The notes beneath the pieces are model-generated. The model searched no databases, was not told the DNA's origin, and saw nothing but the letters and a program-made list of their open reading frames with translations. Shown here one piece after another: positions 43,592 through 51,866 of a stretch of DNA of 64,000 nt. Origin of the DNA: Verrucomicrobiota bacterium. Its GTDB lineage: Bacteria; Verrucomicrobiota; Verrucomicrobiia; Verrucomicrobiales; Akkermansiaceae. The number at the start of each line of letters is the position of its first letter. Position 1 is the first letter of the stretch. The translations under genes and the position numbers were made by a program. Location of the stretch: NCBI GenBank assembly GCA_017301995.1, contig JAFLEH010000018.1, forward strand, positions 1 through 64,000, given 5' to 3'.

Positions 43592-43762
43592 TCATTTCCA
43601 TTCCACAAACCGGATCTCATCCACCGTCAGGCCGTAACGGACATGGACAACACGGTCGATCAGATGATCAGCGATGGCGATGTCCTTGCTGATGTGGCGC
43701 AGAGATACGAACGCTACAACGCGGAGGCTGAGCCGCAGATGAGACGGCCAACACGGCGGCAT
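43592..43762 (-). pseudogene. C-terminal remnant of a restriction/DNA-methyltransferase protein (56 aa)
   Basis: The leftward frame ends ADHLIDRVVHVRYGLTVDEI, RFVEWK, stop. The pattern LIDrlVyxLYGLTeEEIxiVE closes many Eco57I/type IIG and PglX-like N6-adenine methylase proteins. No upstream catalytic part (NPPY) exists; the frame begins within the spacer. This is most likely the tail of a lost restriction-modification gene, next to the minisatellite. Confidence 0.45.
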
Positions 43763-43780
43763 TGGGGCCGGGATACCGGG

Positions 43781-44872
43781 TCAGTACCTACCCACAATCT
43801 CCTCCAAGCGGGCCATTTTCTTTTCCTGGGCGGCGACGTAGGCGAACTGGTTGCGGCAGCGGTCGAGGTTGTGGGTGGGGCGCTTGATCTTGAAATAGAC
43901 GTCACCCTGGAGGTAGTCGGTTAGGAAGCGGATGCCGCATTCGAGGGTGAGCAACACCCCGGCGAAGGCGAGGTTGGCGCGCTCCGCGGTGTTGAGGAAG
44001 GTGGCGGTGGACAGATAGCCGCGGACCAGCGCTTCGAAGCGGTCCAGGCAGATGTCGAGCTTGGCCAGGTCCGTGTCGTCCTCGCGGGTGGTGGGGGCGG
44101 CGGTGCGGACCATGTCGCCGAAGTCGTAGAGCGCGGATCCCGGCATGGTGGTGTCGAGGTCGATCACGCAAACGCCTTCGGCGGTGACGTCGTCGAGCAG
44201 GACGTTGTTGAGCTTGGTGTCGTTGTGGGTGACCCGTTCGGGGATTTCGCCGGAGGCGATGAGGTCGGTGACGCGCGAGCAATCGGCGGCGCGGGCGAGG
44301 ACGAAGTCGATTTCCGCGGCCACCTCGGATTTGCGGCCGGCGGCGTTCTCCGCGATGGCGGCCTGGAGTGCTTCGAGGCGCTTCGGGGTGTTGTGGAAAT
44401 TGGGGATCGTCTCGTGGAGCCGCGGCCCGGTTAGACCGGCTGCGAGGTTTTGGAAGGCGCCGAACGCGCGGGCCGCCTGATAGGCCTGCTCGTTGGTTTC
44501 CAGTTCGTCATAGCCGCGGGCGCGCTCGATGAACGGATAGGCCCGCCACACGCTGCCGTCGCGGTCGAAGGCGTAGGGTTTGCCATCATTCGCGGGAATC
44601 ACCGTGAGGGTGCGGCGGCGCGCTTCGGGATTCCCGGCCTCCAACAGTTGGGCAAGCGAGAAATCGGTCACGCGTTTCACGTTTTCCATCAGATCGACGG
44701 GCTTCTTGAACACGTTGTGGTTGACCCGCTGGATCACGTAGCGCACCCGCAGCCCGGCTTGGTCGAACCAAGCGCAGTAGGTGTCATTGATGTGGCCGGA
44801 CCCGTAGCCGTGGGCGTGGACGAAGTCGGCGCGGAAGTCGAAGTTGGAAGCGATCTCTCGGATGTTGTGCAT
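43781..44872 (-). CDS. sugar kinase of the aminoglycoside phosphotransferase fold (N-acetylhexosamine 1-kinase-like)
   Basis: 363 residues. The catalytic loop is RVTHNDTKLNNVLLDD (~214-229) and the metal-binding CVIDLDTTMPGSALYDFGD follows at ~232-250, both diagnostic of the APH/choline kinase fold. The HNDTKLNN spelling matches NahK/LnpB, which phosphorylate N-acetylglucosamine/galactosamine at C1, rather than drug kinases (HGDLxxxN). It lies 83 nt downstream of a sugar-phosphate nucleotidyltransferase gene, making a kinase plus pyrophosphorylase pair that would yield an NDP-sugar from a free sugar. The substrate is inferred from family likeness only. Confidence 0.8.
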   Translation of the reverse strand: MHNIREIASNFDFRADFVHAHGYGSGHINDTYCAWFDQAGLRVRYVIQRVNHNVFKKPVDLMENVKRVTDFSLAQLLEAGNPEARRRTLTVIPANDGKPYAFDRDGSVWRAYPFIERARGYDELETNEQAYQAARAFGAFQNLAAGLTGPRLHETIPNFHNTPKRLEALQAAIAENAAGRKSEVAAEIDFVLARAADCSRVTDLIASGEIPERVTHNDTKLNNVLLDDVTAEGVCVIDLDTTMPGSALYDFGDMVRTAAPTTREDDTDLAKLDICLDRFEALVRGYLSTATFLNTAERANLAFAGVLLTLECGIRFLTDYLQGDVYFKIKRPTHNLDRCRNQFAYVAAQEKKMARLEEIVGRY

Positions 44873-44955
44873 GGCTGAATTTCAGTTGGAATGTAACGGT
44901 GTCCCGGAGTCATCAAGTCATGGAGTCAAACAAATCCCCCGATGACTCCCGTTTT

Positions 44956-45870
44956 TCACGCCAGTTTCTCCGGATATTCGCCGGCGGCGATGAGGTCGCG
45001 GATGGAGGCGACGACGTGGGGTTTGTCGTCCGGATAGGTGACGCCGAACCACAGGCTGGTGGTGTCGAGCACCCGGCAGTCGGCGGTGTTGGCGCGGATC
45101 AGCGCGTCCACCACGGTGGGGATGTAGCACTCGGATTTTTCCTGTTGGCCGTATGCCGTCAGGAAGGCGGTGAATTCGGTTTCCAACAGCCCCATGAAAT
45201 CGGCGGTGAAGGCCCAGAAGTTCATCGAGACCGGGCCGTTTTCGGCCACCGGATTGCGGCTGCCGTCGAGCGCGTTGCCGCGGACCACGCCGTCGGGTTC
45301 GCGTTCGATTTTCACGTATTCCTCAACGGCGGTCAGAAGGCCGCCGGCGTCGGTGGCGCAGATGCCGCGGTTCACGTCGCCGTGGTCGGAGAGCGTGTTG
45401 ATCAGCGGATAGCCAACCATCGCGTAGTGGGCCTTGCCGTCCGCGGCCGGCGGGTTGGTTAGAAAACGGGCGGCCACCTCATAAGCGTCGCGGCCGTAGA
45501 AGTCGTCGGCATTGATGACGGCGAAGGGCTCGTTGACGATCGCGCGTGCGGCGCGGACCGCGTGGGCGGTGCCCCAGGGTTTGGCGCGGCCGTCCGGGAC
45601 GGTGAATCCCTCCGGCAGATCATCTAACCGCTGGAACGCGTAGTCCACCTGGATGCGGTCGGCGAAACGGGAACCCACTCCTTGTTTGAACGCCTCGGCG
45701 AAGTCCTCGCGGATGATGAACACCACCCGGCCGAAACCGGCGCGGAGGGCGTCGTACACCGAGTAATCGAGCACGGTCTCGCCGTTGGGACCCATTGGGT
45801 CCATCTGCTTGAGGCCCCCGTAGCGGGAGCCCATTCCGGCGGCTAGAACAAGGAGGGTTGGTTTCGTCAT
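44956..45870 (-). CDS. sugar-phosphate nucleotidyltransferase (NTP_transferase)
   Basis: 304 residues. The N-terminal nucleotide-binding loop is LVLAAGMGSRYGGLKQMDP (7-25), with Lys21 placed as in GalU/RmlA-type enzymes. It continues with FAVINADDFYGRDAYEVAA (metal-binding Asp) and PVSMNFWAFTADFMGLLETE. It would join a nucleoside triphosphate and a sugar-1-phosphate. The gene precedes the NahK-like kinase on the same strand; together they look like a salvage route to UDP-HexNAc or a similar sugar. It has no left-handed helix domain, so no acyl/acetyltransferase activity. Confidence 0.86.
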   Translation of the reverse strand: MTKPTLLVLAAGMGSRYGGLKQMDPMGPNGETVLDYSVYDALRAGFGRVVFIIREDFAEAFKQGVGSRFADRIQVDYAFQRLDDLPEGFTVPDGRAKPWGTAHAVRAARAIVNEPFAVINADDFYGRDAYEVAARFLTNPPAADGKAHYAMVGYPLINTLSDHGDVNRGICATDAGGLLTAVEEYVKIEREPDGVVRGNALDGSRNPVAENGPVSMNFWAFTADFMGLLETEFTAFLTAYGQQEKSECYIPTVVDALIRANTADCRVLDTTSLWFGVTYPDDKPHVVASIRDLIAAGEYPEKLA

Positions 45871-45924
45871 GGGTCGTGTATGGCGCGTGTGTTGTTGGTG
45901 GTTGGTGGAAAAAACCTCGGTGGC

Positions 45925-46173
45925 TCAGCGCGGATTGGCGGGTGCGGGGGCGGGGCGTGGAAGCGGCGAAGACCGTGGTGCCGGGGCGGGTGAGGGGACC
46001 GGTACCGCGCGCGGGGCCGCAGGCGCCGGAGTGGTGGCGGATGGTGCGGCCGCCGCGGGCGCGTCCTTGCGCGAGAACTCGCTGGTCATGCTCAGGTAAA
46101 ACAGCGACCCGCCGGTGACGAGCACCACGGTCAGGACCAGCAAAACAAACAGGAGGCTCAGGCAAGACTTCAC
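45925..46173 (-). CDS. small single-pass membrane protein with proline/alanine tail, 82 aa
   Basis: GTG start at 46173: a Lys/Cys lead, one membrane helix (LSLLFVLLVLTVVLVTGGSL), a short charged hinge (SMTSEFSRKD) and a low-complexity Ala/Pro tail. A frame beginning further upstream is Arg-rich and lacks a start signal. It lies 54 nt upstream of the nucleotidyltransferase gene on the same strand. Confidence 0.6.
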   Translation of the reverse strand: MKSCLSLLFVLLVLTVVLVTGGSLFYLSMTSEFSRKDAPAAAAPSATTPAPAAPRAVPVPSPAPAPRSSPLPRPAPAPANPR

Positions 46174-46263
46174 GCGCGCGATGGTGCCCGCCGGCCGGCG
46201 AATATTCCAGCGGAATCGGTGGTCCGGCGCGAAAACCGGCCGAAGACGGCGTGTTTCCTCTTG

Positions 46264-46310
46264 AAATCCGCACGGTTTTGCGGGTTTTGCGCGGATTTTG
46301 CGGATCCGGG
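46264..46310. repeat. short-period repeat, TTTTGCGG(G/A) type
   Basis: GGTTTTGCGGGTTTTGCGCG and GATTTTGCGGATCCGG repeat a ~9-10 bp unit in the spacer between divergent genes. Confidence 0.5.
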
Positions 46311-46423
46311 GCAGGCGGCGCGGATTTGGAGCGTTTTTGATCGAATTGGCCGATCCGCCACGTAACCGCAGCACCCGCCTTCCTTGCCGTCCCGGTTTTC
46401 GCAATCACCTCACCTTTCCGCCC

Positions 46424-47851
46424 GTGTCGCGACTCTATCCATTGCTGGCCGTTGCCGTTGCGGGGACCCTCTCCGGGTGCAACTTCCAGAAATCCGGGAC
46501 CATCGCGGAAGGGGAAATCGTGCAGTTTCCGCCGGTGGCCCATGGGCGGATGATGGTGCGCGCCACGGCGGGCGCGGTGCTGGCGGATCCCTTGGGCTCG
46601 ACGGTGGCCGGCGGACGGATGCTCACCCGCCGCACGCTTTCGCAGATGGACGGGGTGATCCGCATGATCGGAATGCCCACACCGACCGGAGTCCCCGAAC
46701 CCGGCAGCGAGGCGTTCGAGGTCTATCTGGACCAACGGAAGCTCTCGTCCCGGACATGGGGAAAAGTGGATCTGCTGGTGGACGGCAACGAGTTTTTTCC
46801 CGAGTTCATCCGGTCGGTGGAAGGCGCGCGCTCGAGTGTGGACTCGCAGGTTTTCATCTTCGACAACGACGATTGGGCGGTCGCGGTGGCCGATGTTTTC
46901 AAACGGAAATCCCGCGAGGTCCCCACGCGGATCCTGATCGACAATATGGGCTCCCGGGTGGCGCACATGATCGATCCGGAGACCCGGCAGCCTGCCGGAT
47001 TCCATCCGCCGCCATTCATCGGGGACTATCTGAGGGATGGGTCGGAGATCGAATTCCGCGCCAACATGAACCCGTTTTTCCTGGCGGACCATTGCAAGAT
47101 CCACATCATTGACGGCCGCCAGGCGTTCATCGGCGGGATGAACATCGGCCGCGAATACCGCAGCGAGTGGCACGACGCGATGATGAAACTGGAAGGCCCG
47201 GTGGTGCTCCAACTGGCGCATGTCTTCAAACGGCACTGGCAGCGCGAGGATTGGCTGCGCAACTGGACGCTGAGGAACGCGTTTCCCAGCCGGAAAGTGA
47301 TTCCCACGATCCGCACCGCAGCGGACCAGATCCCGCTCCGGGTGTTGCGCACCGACGTTGCCACCCAGCGGGAAAGCATCGCGCAGGCGCTGCATCTCGC
47401 GATCTCCGGGGCCCGCAGGAGAGTGTGGATCCACACTCCCTATCTGACGGGCGACGAGATCCTCGGCGACCTAACCGCCGCGGTCCGGCGCGGGGTGGAC
47501 GTGCGGGTGATCATTCCCGGAACGAACGATTCCGGGCTGATGCACGCGGTGAACTTCACCGGCGCGCATGGACTGATCCGGGAGGGGGCCAGGTTCTATT
47601 CCTATCCGAAGATGTGCCATCTCAAAGCCTGCCTCATCGACGGATGGGGGATGTTCGGCTCCGCGAACTTCGACACGCTCAGCCTGAGGCTTAACCGCGA
47701 GCTGAACGTGGCGTCCTCATCGGACCGGTTCACCGGATTGTTGGAAAAACGGATCTTCCTGCCGGACTTCGGAAAATCCGCCCGGATCACCGAAGCCCGC
47801 GCCTATCGGGAAAGCCTGCCGTTTCTCGACGCGCTGGGAAACCAGCTCTGA
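46424..47851 (+). CDS. phospholipase D/cardiolipin synthase-like lipoprotein
   Basis: GTG start at 46424 gives a lipoprotein signal ending LSGC (Cys18); longer in-frame starts only add Arg-rich sequence. The 475-residue product has both HKD motifs: HCKIHIIDGRQAFIGGMN (~223) and HLKACLIDGWGMFGSANFD (~399), each HxK(x)4D. These form one active site for phosphatidyl transfer, as in ClsA-type cardiolipin synthases. Unlike classical cardiolipin synthases it has no N-terminal membrane helices but a lipid anchor, so a periplasmic or outer-membrane phosphodiesterase is also possible. Its stop codon abuts the convergent DUF3820 gene with no gap. Confidence 0.87.
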   Translation: MSRLYPLLAVAVAGTLSGCNFQKSGTIAEGEIVQFPPVAHGRMMVRATAGAVLADPLGSTVAGGRMLTRRTLSQMDGVIRMIGMPTPTGVPEPGSEAFEVYLDQRKLSSRTWGKVDLLVDGNEFFPEFIRSVEGARSSVDSQVFIFDNDDWAVAVADVFKRKSREVPTRILIDNMGSRVAHMIDPETRQPAGFHPPPFIGDYLRDGSEIEFRANMNPFFLADHCKIHIIDGRQAFIGGMNIGREYRSEWHDAMMKLEGPVVLQLAHVFKRHWQREDWLRNWTLRNAFPSRKVIPTIRTAADQIPLRVLRTDVATQRESIAQALHLAISGARRRVWIHTPYLTGDEILGDLTAAVRRGVDVRVIIPGTNDSGLMHAVNFTGAHGLIREGARFYSYPKMCHLKACLIDGWGMFGSANFDTLSLRLNRELNVASSSDRFTGLLEKRIFLPDFGKSARITEARAYRESLPFLDALGNQL

Positions 47852-48166
47852 TCACTCGAAATCGAACGACTTCCGTTTCCGCGCGCGCAGCGGGTGGCGG
47901 CCGCCGTTCGCCTGGCGGATAGGATCGAAAACGCTATCCATGCCGACCTCCTTGATTTCACAAACGTGGGCCATCAGCTCGCCCAGCCGGCCTTTGGGAA
48001 ACCCGCGCTGTTTGAACCAGACGAGATACTCCACCGGCAAATCCACCAGCGGCACGCCGCGCGGCGGATAGTGCGCGGGGCCGAACATGCCGAAGGGCAT
48101 CCGCATCGCCCCAATCTCCGCCAACAGGTTGCGGAAATCCTCGCGCTCGATCTCGGTGAAGGCCAT
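47852..48166 (-). CDS. DUF3820 family protein, 104 aa
   Basis: Contains MRMPFGMFGPAHYPPRGVPL then VDLPVEYLVWFKQRGFPKG and RLGELMAHVCEIKEVGMDSV, the MPFGKYKG...DLPxxYLxWFxxKGFPxGxLGxLL pattern of DUF3820 (putative quorum-sensing-regulated virulence factor family; role unknown). The typical KYKG is replaced by an insert (MFGPAHYPPRG). It starts 9 nt downstream of sufS, so it probably belongs to that operon. Confidence 0.85.
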   Translation of the reverse strand: MAFTEIEREDFRNLLAEIGAMRMPFGMFGPAHYPPRGVPLVDLPVEYLVWFKQRGFPKGRLGELMAHVCEIKEVGMDSVFDPIRQANGGRHPLRARKRKSFDFE

Positions 48167-48175
48167 CGGGTTTTT

Positions 48176-49393
48176 CTAACGGAGCATGCCGACCACCTTG
48201 TGGGTGGCCTTGACGAAGGTATCGACGTCTTCCTCGGTGTTGTAGAGGGCGAACGACGCGCGGGTGGTGCCGGTGATGCCGAAACGCGCCATCAGCGGCT
48301 GGCAGCAGTGATGCCCGGTTCTAACCGCGACACCCATCTGGTCGAGCAGCGTTCCCAGATCGTAATGGTGCAGACCCTCCACGCCGAACGAGACAATCCC
48401 CGACGAAGCGGCGGGCCCGTATATCCGGATGCCGGCGATCGAGGAAAGTCCCTCGATGGCCGCGCGCGCGAGTTGGCACTCCCATTCGTGGATGCGGCTG
48501 AGGCCGATCTCGTTGACGTAATCGAGCGCCGCGGCGAGCGCGATGGCGCCTTCGATGTTGGGAGTGCCCGCCTCGAACTTGAACGGCAGGCTGTTGTAGG
48601 TGGTGCGGGCGAAGGTCACCTCCTTGATCATCTCTCCGCCACCGCGCCAGGGCGGCAGTCCGTTGAGCACCGACGCCTTGCCCCACAGCACGCCGATTCC
48701 GGTAGGAGCGTAAACCTTGTGCCCGGACAGCACGAGGAAATCCGCTCCGAGCGATTGGACGTCGATCGGCAGGTGCGGCGCGGCCTGGGCGGCGTCTATC
48801 AGCACCATCGCGCCCGCCTGTTTGGCCGCTGCGACCATTTCACGCACCGGATTGACGGTGCCGAAGGCGTTTGACACCCAGGTGAGCGCGAGAACCGAGG
48901 TGCGCGCGCCAAGCAGGGTCTTGAACGCCGCTAGGTCGAGGGTGCCGTCCTCGTGGCAAGGGATCACCTTGAGCACCGCTCCGGTGCGTTGGCAAAGCAT
49001 CTGCCAGGGGACGATGTTAGAGTGGTGCTCGAGGGTGGAAACGAGGATCTCGTCGCCCGCCCGGATCATTTCTGACAGAGAAAGCACGTTGGCCACCAGG
49101 TTGATGCCGTCCGTGGTGCCGGAGGTGAAGATCACTTCTTCCGGGGCGGCGGCGTGCAGGTGGCTGGCGATGGTGATCCGCGCTTTCTCGAAGGTGGAGG
49201 TGGCCAGGCGGGCAAGCGAATGGGTGCCACGGTGGATGTTGGAATTCTGCGCCTCGTAATAGTAGCGGGACGCGTCCATCACCGGTCGCGGTTTCTGGGT
49301 GGTGGCGGCGTTGTCCAGATAGACGAGCGGGCACCCGTTGACCTTGCGGTCGAGGATCGGGAAGTCGGTTTTGATCAGGTCGATGTCGAGCAT
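48176..49393 (-). CDS. sufS: cysteine desulfurase SufS
   Basis: 405 residues; PLP enzyme removing sulfur from cysteine for iron-sulfur assembly. PLP-binding Lys226 is in LSGHKVYAP, His in TLEHHSNIVPWQ, and the persulfide Cys in RTGHHCCQPLM (Cys363/Cys364; the second matches E. coli SufS Cys364). The N-terminus LIKTDFPILDRKVNG and LVYLDNAATTQKP are class II desulfurase marks. No sufB, C, D, E or U is beside it; instead a PhoD-like phosphatase gene lies 20 nt upstream and DUF3820 9 nt downstream. Confidence 0.95.
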   Translation of the reverse strand: MLDIDLIKTDFPILDRKVNGCPLVYLDNAATTQKPRPVMDASRYYYEAQNSNIHRGTHSLARLATSTFEKARITIASHLHAAAPEEVIFTSGTTDGINLVANVLSLSEMIRAGDEILVSTLEHHSNIVPWQMLCQRTGAVLKVIPCHEDGTLDLAAFKTLLGARTSVLALTWVSNAFGTVNPVREMVAAAKQAGAMVLIDAAQAAPHLPIDVQSLGADFLVLSGHKVYAPTGIGVLWGKASVLNGLPPWRGGGEMIKEVTFARTTYNSLPFKFEAGTPNIEGAIALAAALDYVNEIGLSRIHEWECQLARAAIEGLSSIAGIRIYGPAASSGIVSFGVEGLHHYDLGTLLDQMGVAVRTGHHCCQPLMARFGITGTTRASFALYNTEEDVDTFVKATHKVVGMLR

Positions 49394-49413
49394 GGCGGAG
49401 GATCTGTTGGATG

Positions 49414-51747
49414 TTAGAAACGTTCTCCGGTCCGCGGGTTGATGGTGATCGGCCAGCCCGGATAGGGCCGGTTGTCGGGATCCGGATTGCCGGGAGCGGC
49501 CCAGTAGGGCCAGTTGGCGATGGTCACGCGGCCGGACGAGGGGTCGCAGGTTAGAATGCAATAGCCGACCGCCCGGTCGTAGAGACGGGCAGGCTCGCGG
49601 TCGATATCGTAGGGGTTGGCCACCGCGGCGATGGTGATCCTGTTGCCGAAGCCGTCGGTGAAATCGCCGGTTTCGCGGGGATCGCCGGGACGGGCGTTGG
49701 CTCCTTTTGTGGCGGGCATCCAGCGGCGGGGCCAGAGGTTGGCGGTGGCCGGTGTGGAAACCCACCACGGGCCGTCGCGGAAGGCTTTGAGCCCGTATTG
49801 CCCGGTGGACCCGAGGTGCTGGTCGCCGGTGACATGGAGGGCTCCGGCTTTTCTAACCAACCCGAGCGCGAGCGCGCGCTTTCCCTGCGGCCAACCGTTG
49901 GTATCGAAGTCCGGCTTCGGTTCGTCATCGGGCGGGTATTCGCCGGGCTTGAGGTTCTTCATCGACGGCACATCGGAATCCGAGCGGACTGCGGCCGGGA
50001 GCGTCTGTGGCGCGGCCCACGGGGTTTGGGAAAGGACCAGGCGGACCGGTGTTTCCGAATCGGGTTTTGACGCCCAACGCCTGAGAAACGTTTCTTGCCG
50101 ATTGCCTAACATCTCCGCCTCCGGCACATCGGCCGGTGGCTCGGTATAACAGACCGGATTCCTGGGCCATCCGTTTTCGATTTTCGCGTCGGGCAGCAGA
50201 TCGCGCGGCGCGGATTTGAATTGGCGGTCGGCCACGATGGCCATGTCCAGCGGTCCGTATTGCCACTGGGTGAAATAGACGGAGATCTGGTTGTCGCACG
50301 GATTCGGGTCGGCCGGGATCGGGAGGTTTCCGGTTTGGGTTAGGTGGACGACGTTGACGAAATCCGGAGACATTTTGTATCCGCCCGAGTCTTGGGCGCT
50401 TGTGGCGTAGCCCTTTGAGACATCCGCCTTCTTGCCGCCGTTGCCCCAGAGATTTCCGTGGAAAACATCGTGGTCGTCGGGAATGGTGACGCTGGGAAGC
50501 TCGCGCAGCACCTCCCGCCAAATCCAGCCGTGCATGGCGTATTTCCGGAGGTAGCTCACCACCGCGCGGTCGTTCAGCGCCTGATCCACCACGTGGCCGT
50601 AGCCGCCCACACCTTCGTAAATCTGGTCGCCCAGAAACGCGATCAGATCCGGTTTCTGCGAGGCCACATTTCCAACAAGCAAATTGTGGGGAAAACCGGT
50701 GGCGTCATTGCAGGACAGCGCCGCTACCGTCACTGGGCGTCCGCCCGGAATCGGCCGGATCGTTCCTTTGAACGTACAGTCTCCCAGACGCACCGCGTAG
50801 GTGTGTTGGACGGTTAGGTTCTGGCGGCGGACCACGAAACGCGCGGTGCGCGACGCCGGTTCGAGGGCGACGGACTGGTAAGCGCGGCCATCGATTTCGA
50901 GCGAAACGTCGTGTTTTTCCGTCCGAGCGAATGGAGCCGCCTGGACCAACAAACGGACCGATCCGTCGTTTGATGGAGCCTGGGTGACCCACAGGATGGG
51001 ACCGAACGCTCGCTCGGGATGGTGCGCCACCTTGTTTCCCGCTATCAGCAACCGGTCGAACGCGACGCGCAGCGATCCGCCGCGGGTCTGGGCGCTCGCA
51101 GGCGCGCCTTCCGGCGGTTTGGGCGCGGTTACATCCGCGTCCGGGATCGGCTGGGTGGACGTGGCGAACGCCACCAGACCGGTCAGCCATGACGCATGGA
51201 CCGGAGCGGTCATCGTCTCCAACAATTGGCCGGACGAGTCCATCGCGGATAGCACCAGCTTATAGGTGGAGTCCGCGGCGGGTTCGCCTTTCAGGTCGAG
51301 GGTCACCGACCGCAACGGCATGGGGACCTTCTTTCCCGCGCAATCCTGTTTGTGGATGAACAGCGTGCCGTCCGATTTCACCCCCGCGAACATGCCCGCC
51401 CCGAGAATCGCCGCTTCGCGGAAATCTCCCGACCCAGCGGTGATTCCGACCTGGATCCCGGCAAATCCCGGCATCGGGGAAACCGGGGACACCTGGTCGA
51501 TCCGGCAGCGGATGGTGAACGGTTCGGCCTCCTTTGTGAGTTCGGCGGTCAGCACGGCCAGGTTGCGGTTGCCCCCGGGGAAGGTGTTTTCCGCCCGTCC
51601 GGATCGCACGACCCAGTCTTCCGCGGGATTTGCCCAGATTTCCGGGCCGGTCCAGGGGCGGTTCACGTCCACCGGCCACGAAACGGCAACCTCCGCCGCG
51701 GAGGAAAAGTGCGTGAGGAAAAGCAATGGGAACAGCAACTTGGTCAT
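49414..51747 (-). CDS. PhoD-like metallophosphatase, 777 aa
   Basis: The start at 51747 gives MTKLLFPLLFLTHFSSAAEV, a Sec-type signal without twin arginines. Residues ~20-210 form a beta-rich N-terminal domain. The PhoD metallophosphatase domain follows: SCND, then IAFLGDQIYEGVGGYG (~369), TIPDDHDVFHGNLWG (~419) and HVTGDQHLGSTGQYG (~640), which supply Asp and His metal ligands. PhoD enzymes are calcium/iron alkaline phosphodiesterases and are normally Tat-exported. Divergent from tatC, 119 nt away. Expected location is periplasmic; substrate unknown. Confidence 0.85.
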   Translation of the reverse strand: MTKLLFPLLFLTHFSSAAEVAVSWPVDVNRPWTGPEIWANPAEDWVVRSGRAENTFPGGNRNLAVLTAELTKEAEPFTIRCRIDQVSPVSPMPGFAGIQVGITAGSGDFREAAILGAGMFAGVKSDGTLFIHKQDCAGKKVPMPLRSVTLDLKGEPAADSTYKLVLSAMDSSGQLLETMTAPVHASWLTGLVAFATSTQPIPDADVTAPKPPEGAPASAQTRGGSLRVAFDRLLIAGNKVAHHPERAFGPILWVTQAPSNDGSVRLLVQAAPFARTEKHDVSLEIDGRAYQSVALEPASRTARFVVRRQNLTVQHTYAVRLGDCTFKGTIRPIPGGRPVTVAALSCNDATGFPHNLLVGNVASQKPDLIAFLGDQIYEGVGGYGHVVDQALNDRAVVSYLRKYAMHGWIWREVLRELPSVTIPDDHDVFHGNLWGNGGKKADVSKGYATSAQDSGGYKMSPDFVNVVHLTQTGNLPIPADPNPCDNQISVYFTQWQYGPLDMAIVADRQFKSAPRDLLPDAKIENGWPRNPVCYTEPPADVPEAEMLGNRQETFLRRWASKPDSETPVRLVLSQTPWAAPQTLPAAVRSDSDVPSMKNLKPGEYPPDDEPKPDFDTNGWPQGKRALALGLVRKAGALHVTGDQHLGSTGQYGLKAFRDGPWWVSTPATANLWPRRWMPATKGANARPGDPRETGDFTDGFGNRITIAAVANPYDIDREPARLYDRAVGYCILTCDPSSGRVTIANWPYWAAPGNPDPDNRPYPGWPITINPRTGERF

Positions 51748-51866
51748 TTCGGCGCGAAGATGGCGCACATCGCCCGTTCGCGCAACGCCGGAATCGCCCG
51801 ATTTCGCCAATCGGCGCATCTAGCCTTGCCGGATCGCTCCGCCCCGGCTTGAATCCCGCCCCGCGC

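Noticed and set aside
43114..43692. Proteins of heptapeptide repeats (RLRACQG, LTRPQSP, AIAGVSG) across the minisatellite
   Set aside because: All arise because the unit is 21 bp; substitutions show no codon-position bias and none has a credible start or family.
46174..46404. N-terminal extension of the 82-aa membrane protein
   Set aside because: Arg-rich, overlaps a repeat and the divergent promoter region, and would place the signal helix internally.
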